Notes: generated from the letters alone by a model not told the origin. A stretch of DNA of 64,000 nt from Clostridiales bacterium (GCA_015056175.1 SVGT01000007.1:1-64000), one strand, 5' to 3'; shown: positions 1-9,404, numbered from the stretch's first letter. Translations and numbers: made by a program.

Positions 1-43
1 CGATTATGCCGCCTGTAAGCATTACGGCCCCATCTATAAGTAA
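1..43 (+). CDS. C-terminal fragment of a CDS entering from the left edge (…DYAACKHYGPIYK*)
   Basis: Open frame from base 2 to the TAA at 41-43, followed by a terminator-like hairpin; product unknown. Confidence 0.5.
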   Translation, partial: DYAACKHYGPIYK

Positions 44-59
44 ATAGAAGAAACCATGA

Positions 60-91
60 CCGGGAAGGCGGTTTTGCCTTCCCGGTTTTTA
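60..91 (+). terminator. Intrinsic terminator
   Basis: CCGGGAAGGC ggtttt GCCTTCCCGG followed by TTTTT. Confidence 0.85.
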
Positions 92-260
92 ATGCTTGCC
101 AGGTACACATAGCTGTGCTATGCTGTCTTTGCAACCTGCAGTTGCAACCGGTGGTTGCAATTCCTCATTCAACCAACAGTTTCTTTACAGCGCCTGTTTT
201 TTTCCGCTATGCTCAATGCACAGCAGCGGCCGCTGACTTTGCAAAAAGGAGTTCCCACCC

Positions 261-1520
261 ATGATCGATACCACCGCCGTCGGAAAAACCATCGCCGCCC
301 TGCGCCAGCAAAAGGGGCTGAGCCAGCAGGCGCTGGCAGACCTGTGCAGCGTAACCCATCAGGCCGTCAGCAAATGGGAAAACGGCCTGGCGCTGCCGGA
401 TATCCAGACCCTTCTGTTTTTGAGCCGCCATTTTGGCGTCACCATGGAGGATATTTTAAGCGGCAACGTGCCTGCGCAGGCAGCAGAAGCATCCGCCCCC
501 GAAGCGCCCGTGCAGGATCACCCCGCCATCGAAGAAGCATCCGGCGAACCCGCTGCCGAATCCGCCCGGGAGGATGAAACCGACACATCTCCCGATGGCG
601 AAGATGAAAGCGGCATGGACTGGGAACAGCTGATCGCCATGCTGCCCTTTGCCGGTCAGGAAACGGCGGATCAACTGCTGCTGGACGCCATGCGCAATCC
701 GCAAAACGGAAAGCCCGACAGGCATGTCATCCTGGCCATCCTGCCCTTTGCCAGCCGGGAAGTGACGGAAGCGGTGGTCACCTACGCCATGGAAAATCTG
801 GATGCCGATCTGCTGCCCGCCCTGGCCCCCTTTGTATCCACCCAGTTCCTTGCCGATTTGGTACGCCAAAACGACGCCCTCATGAACGGCGAACAGACCC
901 ACCTTCTGCAGTCGCTCATCCCCTTCCTGCCCGGAGAGCTGGTGGATGAGCTGATCCAAAGGGGCGCAGCCAAGGGTCTTCGCTGGAAAAAGAAGGGTCA
1001 AAAAGGCTCCCTGCGCTATAACCTGGACATTGACCTTGGCAGCATGCGAAAGCTGCAGCACATCGGCAAATATATCGGCGATACCGTCGGCTCCGTATTC
1101 AACAATCTGGGCACCGGTTTACAATCCGCCTCTCCGGAAATGCCCGAAACTCCTTCTGCTCCCGCAGCTCGCAGGGACACCGAGCGCCCCCTCATGCGCA
1201 TCGCTCGCAAAGCCGTAGAATCGGACAACGTTGATTGGCTGGAAGAGCATTTTTACGATCTTGAAGATGACGAAAAAACCGAGCTGTGCCATCTCATCCT
1301 GCGCGAGAAAAAATGGGATATGCTCCCTGACCTGATGTGCGAGCTGAACCATGAACAGGTGCATCTTTTATGCGAGCATGCCGTAAAGATTCAAGACAGC
1401 GAGCTTATCCGCACGCTGGCAGAGGAGGTGGATGACGAAGCATGTCTGCAGCTCCTGTTGGACGCCGCCATCCAGGCAGACGATTGGGAATTGATCGACC
1501 TGCTCAGTGAAAATATGTGA
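261..1520 (+). CDS. XRE-family HTH regulator with acidic linker and helical-repeat C-terminus
   Basis: N-terminus VGKTIAALRQQKGLSQQALADLCSVTHQAVSKWENGLALPDIQTLLFLSRHFGVTMEDIL is a classic HTH_3; then D/E-rich linker and repeats of LxxLxPF…L type. Confidence 0.85.
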   Translation: MIDTTAVGKTIAALRQQKGLSQQALADLCSVTHQAVSKWENGLALPDIQTLLFLSRHFGVTMEDILSGNVPAQAAEASAPEAPVQDHPAIEEASGEPAAESAREDETDTSPDGEDESGMDWEQLIAMLPFAGQETADQLLLDAMRNPQNGKPDRHVILAILPFASREVTEAVVTYAMENLDADLLPALAPFVSTQFLADLVRQNDALMNGEQTHLLQSLIPFLPGELVDELIQRGAAKGLRWKKKGQKGSLRYNLDIDLGSMRKLQHIGKYIGDTVGSVFNNLGTGLQSASPEMPETPSAPAARRDTERPLMRIARKAVESDNVDWLEEHFYDLEDDEKTELCHLILREKKWDMLPDLMCELNHEQVHLLCEHAVKIQDSELIRTLAEEVDDEACLQLLLDAAIQADDWELIDLLSENM

Positions 1521-1524
1521 TCAT

Positions 1525-1557
1525 GAAACCGGAAGGGACCCCTTCCGGTTTTCGTTT
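1525..1557 (+). terminator. Intrinsic terminator
   Basis: AAACCGGAAGG gacc CCTTCCGGTTTTCGTTTTT. Confidence 0.8.
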
Positions 1558-1616
1558 TTGTTGCCAGAAAACCCGTTTCACGCTATAATAAGATATCCAA
1601 AGCTCGGGAGGCAGCC

Positions 1617-2747
1617 ATGAATAACCGTCAGCGCGTCAATGCCATCTTACACTTCCAGCCCTGTGACCGTGTGCCTGCGGTAGCCTTTGGCTACTGGAAC
1701 GAAACAGTGGACAAGTGGGCACAGGAAGGCCACATCACCCCGGATGAAGCCCTCGGCTACCGGCAGATGGGCGACGGCTCTCCTGCCGACGTCAGCATCA
1801 TGCAGCGGCTGGGCTTTGATTTCAACTGGTCCAACTGTTTAAGCGGCAACAATACGCTCCACCCGCCCTTTGTGCCGGAGGTGCTGCGGGTGGAAGCAAG
1901 CGGCGCCAAGGTCATGCGCAATCATGAAGGACTGATCGTGCGGGTGCATGACGATATCGTCAGCATTCCTTCCGAGATCGGCACCTCCCTGACAGGCCGC
2001 GAAGCGTGGGAAACCCTGTATCTCCCCCGTCTCCGTTTTTCCCCCGACCGGGTGGATCATGCGCATTTCAAGCGCATGGAGGCGCTGGACGATATCCGCG
2101 ATATTCCGCTGGGCCTGCACCTGGGCAGCCTGTACGGCTTCATTCGCAATCTGCTGGGCGTGGAGGAACTGGCCTACCTGGAAGTGGATGATGAGGAACT
2201 GTATCAGGAGATCATCGATACCGTGGCGGACATGTGCTTTCAATTGGCCGATTACATCCTCCGCACATACAAAATCCACTTTGACTATGCCCACTTCTGG
2301 GAGGATATCTGCTTCAAAAACGGCCCGCTGGTATCTCCCCGCACCTTTGACCGGTTCGTAGGCAGGCACTATAAGCGCCTGACGGACCTGGTGCATGCCC
2401 ACGGCATCGATATTGTTTCCCTGGACTGCGACGGCTGCATCGACGCTCTCATCCCCACCTGGCTGCATAACGGCGTCAACACCATGTTCCCCATCGAGGT
2501 GGGCACCTGGAACGCCAGCATCGCCCCCTGGCGGCAGCAGTACGGCAAATCACTGCGCGGCGTTGGCGGCGTGGACAAGCGCGTCTTTGCCGGGGATAAA
2601 CAGGCCGTGGAACAGGAGATCGAGCGGCTCAAGCCGCTGGTCGACGCAGGCGGCTTCATTCCCTGCATTGACCACCGTATCCCGCCGGACGCACATTTTG
2701 CACTGGTACAGTATTACTGCGAATGCTTCCGCAAAGCATTCGGCTGA
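1617..2747 (+). CDS. Uroporphyrinogen decarboxylase (URO-D) family protein
   Basis: Starts MNNRQRVNAILHFQPCDRVPAVAFGYW; YKRLTDLVHAHGIDIVSLDCDGCIDALIPTWLHNGVNTMFPIEVG and GGVDKRVFAGDKQAVEQEIERLKPLVDAGGFIPCIDHRIPPD typical of URO-D/MtaA-like superfamily. Confidence 0.85.
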   Translation: MNNRQRVNAILHFQPCDRVPAVAFGYWNETVDKWAQEGHITPDEALGYRQMGDGSPADVSIMQRLGFDFNWSNCLSGNNTLHPPFVPEVLRVEASGAKVMRNHEGLIVRVHDDIVSIPSEIGTSLTGREAWETLYLPRLRFSPDRVDHAHFKRMEALDDIRDIPLGLHLGSLYGFIRNLLGVEELAYLEVDDEELYQEIIDTVADMCFQLADYILRTYKIHFDYAHFWEDICFKNGPLVSPRTFDRFVGRHYKRLTDLVHAHGIDIVSLDCDGCIDALIPTWLHNGVNTMFPIEVGTWNASIAPWRQQYGKSLRGVGGVDKRVFAGDKQAVEQEIERLKPLVDAGGFIPCIDHRIPPDAHFALVQYYCECFRKAFG

Positions 2748-2771
2748 TTTTTTTGAACGGAGTATTAAGCC

Positions 2772-3245
2772 ATGATCGATCATGCACAAAAAGCCAGGGA
2801 ACTGTTCCTGGACGGGCTCAACTGCGCCCAGTCCGTTTTCTGCGCCTTCTGCGACGTAACCGGGCTGGATTTTGATACCGCCCGTAAAATGACCTCCTCC
2901 ATGGGCGGCGGCATGGGACGCCTGAGGGAAGCCTGCGGCGCCTGCACCAGCGCCTTTCTCATCATGGGTCTGCTCTACGGATACGAGGGAACGGGCGCAG
3001 ACGGCTCCAAAGCCGCCCATTATGCACAGATCCAGAACTTTGCCCATGCTTTTGAAGAAAAATACGGCAGCTTCATCTGCCGCGATCTGATCGCCAATAT
3101 GAACCTGCCCGTATCCACCGATCCCACCCCCGACGCACGTACGCCCGAATACTACCAGCACCGCGCCTGCGCAAAGCTGGTGGAGGGCGCCGCCGCCATG
3201 CTGGATGAATACATCCGCTCCCGCGGCCTGCCGGAAAAGGAATAA
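2772..3245 (+). CDS. C_GCAxxG_C_C family redox protein (cytoplasmic form)
   Basis: LNCAQSVFCAF…MGGGMGRLREACGACTSAFLIMGL…CAKLV Cys pattern. Confidence 0.85.
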   Translation: MIDHAQKARELFLDGLNCAQSVFCAFCDVTGLDFDTARKMTSSMGGGMGRLREACGACTSAFLIMGLLYGYEGTGADGSKAAHYAQIQNFAHAFEEKYGSFICRDLIANMNLPVSTDPTPDARTPEYYQHRACAKLVEGAAAMLDEYIRSRGLPEKE

Positions 3246-3357
3246 GCCCCGCGCTATTCCTTTTCCGCCCCTTTCACCACGAACCGAAAAAAGTTTCATT
3301 TTTTTGAAAAAAGGTATTGCTTTTTTCTTTATGCCGATGTATAATGTCAATGTTGTC

Positions 3358-3433
<76 letters not shown>

Positions 3434-3437
3434 GATA

Positions 3438-3466
3438 AGCAGAAACGAAAGTTTCTGCTTTTTCTT
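3438..3466 (+). terminator. Terminator after tRNA-Thr
   Basis: AGCAGAAAC GAAA GTTTCTGCT TTTTC. Confidence 0.85.
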
Positions 3467-3495
3467 TTTATCATCAAGACTTATTGGCAAAAGAA

Positions 3496-3527
3496 AAAGG
3501 ACTGCATCGACAGGATGCAGTCCTTGC
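3496..3527 (-). terminator. Terminator of the minus-strand Tat-substrate gene
   Basis: Minus strand: AAGGACTGCATC ctgtc GATGCAGTCCTT TTTCTTTT. Confidence 0.75.
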
Positions 3528-3546
3528 TTATTCAGCTTCAGTTGAA

Positions 3547-4485
3547 TTACTTCACCTGTTCCAGAGCGTTCTTCACAGCAGCCATGATGGCTTCGGAGCT
3601 CTTGGTGGCGCCGGCAACCACGTCCACTTCGGTGGACTGGGCAGCGATGATGGCGTCGGGAATGGCGGGATACGCCTTGGCCCAGAAGTCGGGGGTATCG
3701 TTCTGGCTCAGCACTTCGATGTTGGCGATCTTATCGCCGTCCATGGTGACCTTCACCTTCACTTCGCCGCCGATTTCACTGTTGGCCACGCCGATGTATT
3801 CGTTGGCAGCCAGTTCGGGAGCAGCTTCTTCAGCAGCAACGGGCGCTTCGGCATAGCCAAAGTGGATGTTCAGCAGCTCAATCAGCTTGCCGCCCACATC
3901 AGCAGACAGGGAAGCGCAGCGGGTGCCGCGTTCGGCAGAACCAAATTCGAAGCCGGACTTTTCCATCCAGTTGCCCACGGAATCCTTGCACAGTTCGGAA
4001 CCGGCCACGGAATGCACGGGATGTTCGGGCTTGTCAGCGGGCTGATAGATGGGGAAAGCAGTGCTCTCATACCACTCGTAAATCTGGGTGCGGATGCTGC
4101 TCATGTCGCCGCCGGTGACGAACAGGTTCAGCACGGCGAAGGCACCGCCCAGAGAGCCGCACAGGTTACGACGGCCATAACCGCCGCCGCCATGGGCGAA
4201 CATGCGACCATCGATCTGGTTGTAGGGATAGCCGTACTTTTCAGCCAGCAGATCCAGAATGCCGGAAGCAACGCCGGCGCAGCAGCCGCCCTTTTCAAAG
4301 AAATTGGCGTAGATCTTGTCCTGCACTTCCTTCACATCCAGGGGCTTGTATTCCCAGGGGAAAGCGGGAGCAGCGATTTCGGATTCGGCCTTCACAACGG
4401 CAGGCACGGTGCTAAGCGCAGCGGCGCCCAGGGTCACCTTACCGGCCATGCGCAGAAACTCGCGGCGGGTCTGAGTGATGCTCAT
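3547..4485 (-). CDS. Tat-exported C_GCAxxG_C_C protein with C-terminal FMN-binding domain
   Basis: Start at 4485 has SD AAGGAGG; MSITQTRREFLRMAGKVTLGAAALSTVPAVVKA twin-Arg leader; GGCCAGVASG…CGSLGGAFAVLN; C-terminal VVAGATKSSEAIMAAVKNAL resembles FMN_bind flavinylation motif. Confidence 0.85.
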   Translation of the reverse strand: MSITQTRREFLRMAGKVTLGAAALSTVPAVVKAESEIAAPAFPWEYKPLDVKEVQDKIYANFFEKGGCCAGVASGILDLLAEKYGYPYNQIDGRMFAHGGGGYGRRNLCGSLGGAFAVLNLFVTGGDMSSIRTQIYEWYESTAFPIYQPADKPEHPVHSVAGSELCKDSVGNWMEKSGFEFGSAERGTRCASLSADVGGKLIELLNIHFGYAEAPVAAEEAAPELAANEYIGVANSEIGGEVKVKVTMDGDKIANIEVLSQNDTPDFWAKAYPAIPDAIIAAQSTEVDVVAGATKSSEAIMAAVKNALEQVK

Positions 4486-4643
4486 GATGATATCCTCCTT
4501 ACAATAACTGTAAATGGAACTACTCAATTCATTATAACGCACATAATCAATATAAGCAATACCGAAAAAAAGATTTACTTTTATTTCTGAATAGGCTATA
4601 ATAAACACAGCTTGCATCATCTTGTGCAGAAAGGGGCGGATAC

Positions 4644-5003
4644 ATGTTTAATATCGGCATGATGGAACTGGTGCTGATCCTGCTGGTAGCATTTCTCGTG
4701 GTCGGCCCCAAGGACCTGCCCAAGGTGGCCCGCTGGATCGCCCGCCAGATCAAAAACCTACGCAAGCTTGTGCGCGAGGTGAAGAAGGAAACCGGCTGGG
4801 ACGATCTGGCCGCCGAATTCAAGGATACCGGGGATGAGATCCGCGGTACGCTGAAGGAAGCGGATATCCGCACTGAATTGCAGCAGGCCGCGCAGAGCGT
4901 CGAACAGGAAATCAAATCCGTGCAGGATGAGGTCGACGCAGCCACGCAGCAAATCAAAACAGAAACGAAATCGATCCAATCGGATCTTGAAGGAGGAAAC
5001 TAA
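4644..5003 (+). CDS. Twin-arginine translocase TatA/TatB-like subunit
   Basis: MFNIGMMELVLILLVAFLVVGPKDLPKVARWIARQIKNLRKLVREVKKE: TM helix, hinge GPKDLPK, amphipathic helix. Confidence 0.9.
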   Translation: MFNIGMMELVLILLVAFLVVGPKDLPKVARWIARQIKNLRKLVREVKKETGWDDLAAEFKDTGDEIRGTLKEADIRTELQQAAQSVEQEIKSVQDEVDAATQQIKTETKSIQSDLEGGN

Positions 5004-5005
5004 TT

Positions 5006-5185
5006 ATGCGACTGGGTATTACGGAGATCATTCTTATTCTGGTCATCGCCCTTGTTCTCTTTGGCGGCAACAAACTGGCAGGCGTAGGCAAGGCGCTGGG
5101 ACAGAGCATCCGCGATTTCAAAAAGGAAGTCAAGAGCGACGACAGCCAGGCAGAAAAAGCCGATGATAACCAGAAGGCCGAATAA
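5006..5185 (+). CDS. tatA: TatA, 59 aa (not in supplied ORF track)
   Basis: ATG 5006 after GGAGG; translates MRLGITEIILILVIALVLFGGNKLAGVGKALGQSIRDFKKEVKSDDSQAEKADDNQKAE*, canonical TatA with FGxxKL hinge. Confidence 0.93.
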   Translation: MRLGITEIILILVIALVLFGGNKLAGVGKALGQSIRDFKKEVKSDDSQAEKADDNQKAE

Positions 5186-5223
5186 AGCGGCTTTCCGGTA
5201 AAGACTGATTCGGAGGCTTTTTC

Positions 5224-5970
5224 ATGAGTCAAACGCAGGATACCAAGCAGTCGGTCTTTTCGCATCTGGCAGAGCTTCGCAAAATACTGGTCATTTCTGC
5301 CGGGACGATTGCCGTAGCCTTTTTTCTGGTGTTTTATTTTGCGTCGGATATGCTGATGACCCTGCTCCTGTCCCCCATTACGGCACGGGGAATTGAAGTG
5401 ATCTACACCGCCATGTCCGAAGCGCTGATGACCAAAATGAAGGTTTCGCTCATCGCAGCGGTGGTGCTGGTCAGCCCCATCCTCTTCTGGCAGCTCTGGC
5501 GCTTCATCAAGCCGGCGCTTTACCCACACGAAAAGCACACCGTGCGTCTGCTGTTTGCAGTCACCGTGTTCCTGTTCTTGCTGGGCGTGGTGTTTTGCTA
5601 CAGTGCGGTCTACATGCTGGCGGTGGATTTCTTCATCGTTTCCGGCGAGAATCTTGCCGTACCGATGCTGTCCATCGATAAGTACGTGTCCTTCCTGTTT
5701 GGGTTCGTCATTCCCTTCGGGCTTGCGTTTGAGCTGCCCGTTGCGCTGTATCTGACCACGCGGATGGGATTGACCAGCTATCAGATGCTTGCACCCAAAC
5801 GCAAGTTTATCATTCTGGCCGTTGCTGTCATCGCCGCCATCCTGACGCCGCCGGACGTGGTATCCCAGGTCATGCTGGGAATCCCGATTCTGCTGCTGTT
5901 CGAATTGTCTCTGCTGATCTGCCGTCACACCAAACCCCATACGCAGCCGGCCTCTGCCGACGAAGCATGA
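5224..5970 (+). CDS. tatC: Twin-arginine translocase subunit TatC
   Basis: SHLAELRKILVISAG…; multi-TM; FGFVIPFGLAFELPVALYLTTRMGL; AILTPPDVVSQVMLGIPILLLFELSLLI. Confidence 0.95.
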   Translation: MSQTQDTKQSVFSHLAELRKILVISAGTIAVAFFLVFYFASDMLMTLLLSPITARGIEVIYTAMSEALMTKMKVSLIAAVVLVSPILFWQLWRFIKPALYPHEKHTVRLLFAVTVFLFLLGVVFCYSAVYMLAVDFFIVSGENLAVPMLSIDKYVSFLFGFVIPFGLAFELPVALYLTTRMGLTSYQMLAPKRKFIILAVAVIAAILTPPDVVSQVMLGIPILLLFELSLLICRHTKPHTQPASADEA

Positions 5971-6009
5971 ATCGTATACAGCCGTGAACGGCGCAAATAC
6001 GCCGCTCTG

Positions 6010-6040
6010 TACAGGAATCCGCAAGGGTTCCTGTTTTTCT
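6010..6040 (+). terminator. Terminator after tatC
   Basis: ACAGGAAtCCgcaaGGgTTCCTGT TTTTC. Confidence 0.7.
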
Positions 6041-6129
6041 TTTCCCCCCGCGCATTGCAAAGCGCCGGAAAACAAGCTATAATAAAGGAAATCACACATC
6101 CATATCACAGCCTTTCAAAGAGGTGTTTT

Positions 6130-7374
6130 ATGAACGATCTTGATATCCTTCGTGGCCTTGCGGACGAATATACCCATATTGCCTTGAGTGATGATAACCG
6201 TGCCATTCCCGGGCGCTATCGCGATCTGAACCGCCCGGATGCCTCCGTGCGCCCGCCCGTGCTGGTGTTTGAAGAGCCCTGGGACGAACTGGAGAATGAG
6301 GAGCTGCGTCCTCTTTGCCGGGACGAGCGGATGCGCAACATGGAAGTCATCCTGCGCCGTGAACTGTTCAAGCTGCGCCATCACCGGGGCGATTATGCCG
6401 TAAAGCCCTATGCCGAAGTCCCCGTGGCGCTTTCGACGGGCGATTGGGGCTTCCGTGTGCAGGACAAGCGCACCATTGAATCCCTGACGGGCAGCGCCAT
6501 CTCCGCCCACAGCTATGTAGACCAGCTTACAGACGAACGGGCGCTGGAAAAATTCCGTCTCCCCGACATTGCCATCGACGATCGGGAGACCTCCGCCCGC
6601 ACGGAGCTTACTTACCGGGTGTTTCACGGTCTGCTGCCGCTCCGCCGCGGCGGCATCTCGCTGTACATGCCCTCCTGGGACGTCATTCCCCGCCTGCACG
6701 GCGTGGAAAACTGCATGATCGACCTGTACGACCGGCCTGAATTCATGCATGCGGTCATCGAGATGTTCACCCGGCTGCACGAGCACGAACTGACGCGCTA
6801 TGAGGAGCTCAATGTGCTGGAAAGCGATCCCTATTACCTCCACTGCACCCCCGCCTGTACCTATGACCTGCCTGTCAAGGATCCGGAAAAGGAGCAGGTG
6901 CTGGCCAGGGACATCTGGTGCCGCTCCATGGCGCAGGTATTTTCCATGGTATCCCCCGAAATGCATGATGAGTTTGATCTCCAATACACACAGCGCCTGT
7001 TTGACCGCTGCGGCCTTTCCTATTACGGCTGCTGCGAGCCCTTGCACAACAAAATCTCCTACCTGCGCAAACGCTTCAAAAACCTGCGCCGTATTTCCAT
7101 CACGCCCTGGGCGGACGTAGATACAGCCGCCGATGAGATGGGCGATGACTATGTGCTCTCCTACAAGTGCAATCCGGCCTTTGTTGCCGGCGGCCATCTG
7201 GATGAAGCCCCTGCCCGCGCCGAAGTGGAGCGGGTGCTGGAAGCCTGCAAACGCAACCGCACGCCCTGCGAGTTCATCCTCAAGGATATCAGCACCGTCG
7301 GCAAGCGCCCCCAGGTGCTGGCTGAATGGGTGGCCATGGTGAATGACACCATCGACCGCAAATGGCAGCCCTGA
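6130..7374 (+). CDS. URO-D superfamily protein
   Basis: Ends with the CNPAFVAGGHLDEAPARAEVERVLEACKR type segment; GCCEPLHNKISYLRKRFKNLRRISITPWADV typical of URO-D-like proteins. Confidence 0.75.
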   Translation: MNDLDILRGLADEYTHIALSDDNRAIPGRYRDLNRPDASVRPPVLVFEEPWDELENEELRPLCRDERMRNMEVILRRELFKLRHHRGDYAVKPYAEVPVALSTGDWGFRVQDKRTIESLTGSAISAHSYVDQLTDERALEKFRLPDIAIDDRETSARTELTYRVFHGLLPLRRGGISLYMPSWDVIPRLHGVENCMIDLYDRPEFMHAVIEMFTRLHEHELTRYEELNVLESDPYYLHCTPACTYDLPVKDPEKEQVLARDIWCRSMAQVFSMVSPEMHDEFDLQYTQRLFDRCGLSYYGCCEPLHNKISYLRKRFKNLRRISITPWADVDTAADEMGDDYVLSYKCNPAFVAGGHLDEAPARAEVERVLEACKRNRTPCEFILKDISTVGKRPQVLAEWVAMVNDTIDRKWQP

Positions 7375-7482
7375 TCAGCTTTTCCCAAGCCCGCAGCATA
7401 TGCGGGCTCTTTGCTTTGCAGCGGCGCCGTTTTGTGGTATAATGGATCGATCCTGTTTTACCTCAGCCAAAAAGGAGACGCC

Positions 7483-8469
7483 ATGAAGTCAAAGGACCCA
7501 GGCCGCGGATATTCCGCCCATTCCTCCCGGCGCAGAGCCAAGCGCACCTACAGAACGCCCCTACCCGGCAGGCACGTTGTGTTTCTTGTGCTTCTTTTTA
7601 TCTTTTCCGGGCTGCTCGCCTACGGCTCCATCCGTCTTTTTACCTATATTAGAGAAGCTCAGCAGGCCCGTCAGGTGGCGGACGCCATACGCCAGGCATA
7701 TTATGCGGTCACCGACGCACCGGCGCAGACGGCCGCGCTGCCTGCCTCCACCGAAACGGCTGCGCCCGCTCCTGCCGCAGATATCCCTGCCCCCACCACC
7801 AATCCAGATCTCCTGCCCGCACGGGGCTATCCCGGCAATCCCTACACCATCGTCACCTCCCGCTTCCGCGAAATCCAGAAGCTCAATGACGATATTATCG
7901 GCTGGCTTTCTGCCGATGATCTGATCGATCAGGCCGTGGTGCAGCGGGATAACGCCTACTATCTGGACCGGGATTATCTGGGCAATCAAAACAGCAACGG
8001 CGCTATCTTCCTGGATGAGCACTGCGATCTTTCCACCCGCCCCTACACCTACCTGCTCTACGGGCACAACATGAAAACAGGCACCATGTTCGGCAGCCTG
8101 CGCAATTACGAAAACGTTACCTATCTCACCTCCTACCCCTTCATCACCTTTGATACCGCCTACGAAACAGGCCGCTACGCAGTCTTTGCCGCCGGCACCG
8201 TCAGCACCGATAAAAGCAGCTGGCAGTATCTGGACCTGACCCGTCTGTGCTCGCCCCTTGCCTCGCTTCGCAGCCAGGCCATCCGCCGCCTGAAGGAGCT
8301 TTCCGTGTTCGATTGTCCCCTGGACGTGCGCCCGGACGATCAGCTTTTGCTGCTCATCACCTGCGTGGAAGATGACAGCGACCGCCGTGTGGTAGCCGCC
8401 CGCCGCATCCGCAATAACGAAAGCGATGCATCCCTTTTGGACGTGATTTCTCATACACACGTAAAATAA
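7483..8469 (+). CDS. Class B sortase
   Basis: N-terminal TM; LLYGHNMKTGTMFGSLRNYEN (catalytic His), LLLLITCVEDDSDRRVVAARRI (catalytic Cys and Arg). Confidence 0.92.
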   Translation: MKSKDPGRGYSAHSSRRRAKRTYRTPLPGRHVVFLVLLFIFSGLLAYGSIRLFTYIREAQQARQVADAIRQAYYAVTDAPAQTAALPASTETAAPAPAADIPAPTTNPDLLPARGYPGNPYTIVTSRFREIQKLNDDIIGWLSADDLIDQAVVQRDNAYYLDRDYLGNQNSNGAIFLDEHCDLSTRPYTYLLYGHNMKTGTMFGSLRNYENVTYLTSYPFITFDTAYETGRYAVFAAGTVSTDKSSWQYLDLTRLCSPLASLRSQAIRRLKELSVFDCPLDVRPDDQLLLLITCVEDDSDRRVVAARRIRNNESDASLLDVISHTHVK

Positions 8470-8574
8470 CCTCGCTCATATTCATTCTCCGCTGAAATAA
8501 TGTTTCTTTTTTGTTGCAATTCGTTCATTCTTTTTCAAAATATTTACAATTGTATCACATTGTTGTCCACAGCA

Positions 8575-8603
8575 TTGTGACCCACAACATTTTGTGGTAT
8601 GGT
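8575..8603 (+). promoter_or_regulatory. Putative promoter with palindromic spacer upstream of SipW-substrate cluster
   Basis: TTGTGA (8575-8580) - 17 bp - TATGGT (8598-8603); spacer contains perfect CCACAA-catt-TTGTGG (8582-8597). Confidence 0.5.
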
Positions 8604-8634
8604 AAAGGCGTGAAAGTATATTCACGCCTTTTTT
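8604..8634 (+). terminator. Terminator/attenuator-like hairpin in the leader
   Basis: AAAGGCGTGAA agtata TTCACGCCTTT TTT, 11-bp stem with U tract, between srtB-like gene and first TasA-like gene. Confidence 0.75.
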
Positions 8635-8723
8635 GCTTGTTAAATCATTCCGCAGGCGCGGAATACCTTTGAGCAATGCAAAGGGCACTACCGCAGCAAG
8701 CGGAAAAACGAGGAGAGACTGTC

Positions 8724-9404
8724 ATGAAGAAGAAGTCCCTGATCATGCTGATCTGCGCCGTCCTGGTTCTCACCAGCGCCGCGTTCGGCACCATCGCCTA
8801 CCTGACCGCTCAGGAAGACGTCACCAACACCTTCACCATGGGCGATGTGGACATCACCGTGGATGAAACCGAAGTGGATGAAGACGGCAATCCCGTGCTG
8901 GACGAAGACGACAACAACAAGCGCACCGACGAAGGCAACGAATACCGTCTGGTGCCCGGCAAGGTCTACACCAAGGACCCCACCCTCACCATCAAGGCTA
9001 ACAGCGAAGACTGCTATGCCCGTCTGCTGGTGACCTACAACAACGCTTCCGAGCTGGATGCCATCTTCCCCGCTGTGGACGGCGTCAAGCCCGTATACCT
9101 GGTCAAGGACCTGAACACCGAAAGCTGGGTGCGCGGTGAAGATATCGCGGATACCGCCGCCAACACCATCACCTTCGTGTTCACCTACAAGAACCAGGAC
9201 GGCACCGATATCGCTTCCACCGGCGAAACCGACAACGTGCTGCCCGCCCTGTTCACCCAGATCGAAGTGCCTGCCGCCCTCACCGGCGAACAGCTGGAAA
9301 CGCTGGAAGGCCTGGAGATCAACGCCAAGGGTCAGGCCATCCAGGCTTACTCCTTCGAAACTGCTGCCGACGCCTGGGCTCAGTTCGAAAGCCAGAATCC
9401 CTGA
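8724..9404 (+). CDS. SipW-dependent-type signal peptide protein, TasA/camelysin-like
   Basis: MKKKSLIMLICAVLVLTSAAFGTIAYLTAQEDVTNTFTMGDVDITVDE; acidic DEDGNPVLDEDDNN; LVPGKVYTKDPTLTIKANSEDCYARLLV. Confidence 0.88.
   Translation: MKKKSLIMLICAVLVLTSAAFGTIAYLTAQEDVTNTFTMGDVDITVDETEVDEDGNPVLDEDDNNKRTDEGNEYRLVPGKVYTKDPTLTIKANSEDCYARLLVTYNNASELDAIFPAVDGVKPVYLVKDLNTESWVRGEDIADTAANTITFVFTYKNQDGTDIASTGETDNVLPALFTQIEVPAALTGEQLETLEGLEINAKGQAIQAYSFETAADAWAQFESQNP

Noticed and set aside
3484-4590. 368-aa plus-strand ORF
   Set aside because: Antisense to the Tat-signal protein, whose leader, RBS and cofactor motifs support the minus strand
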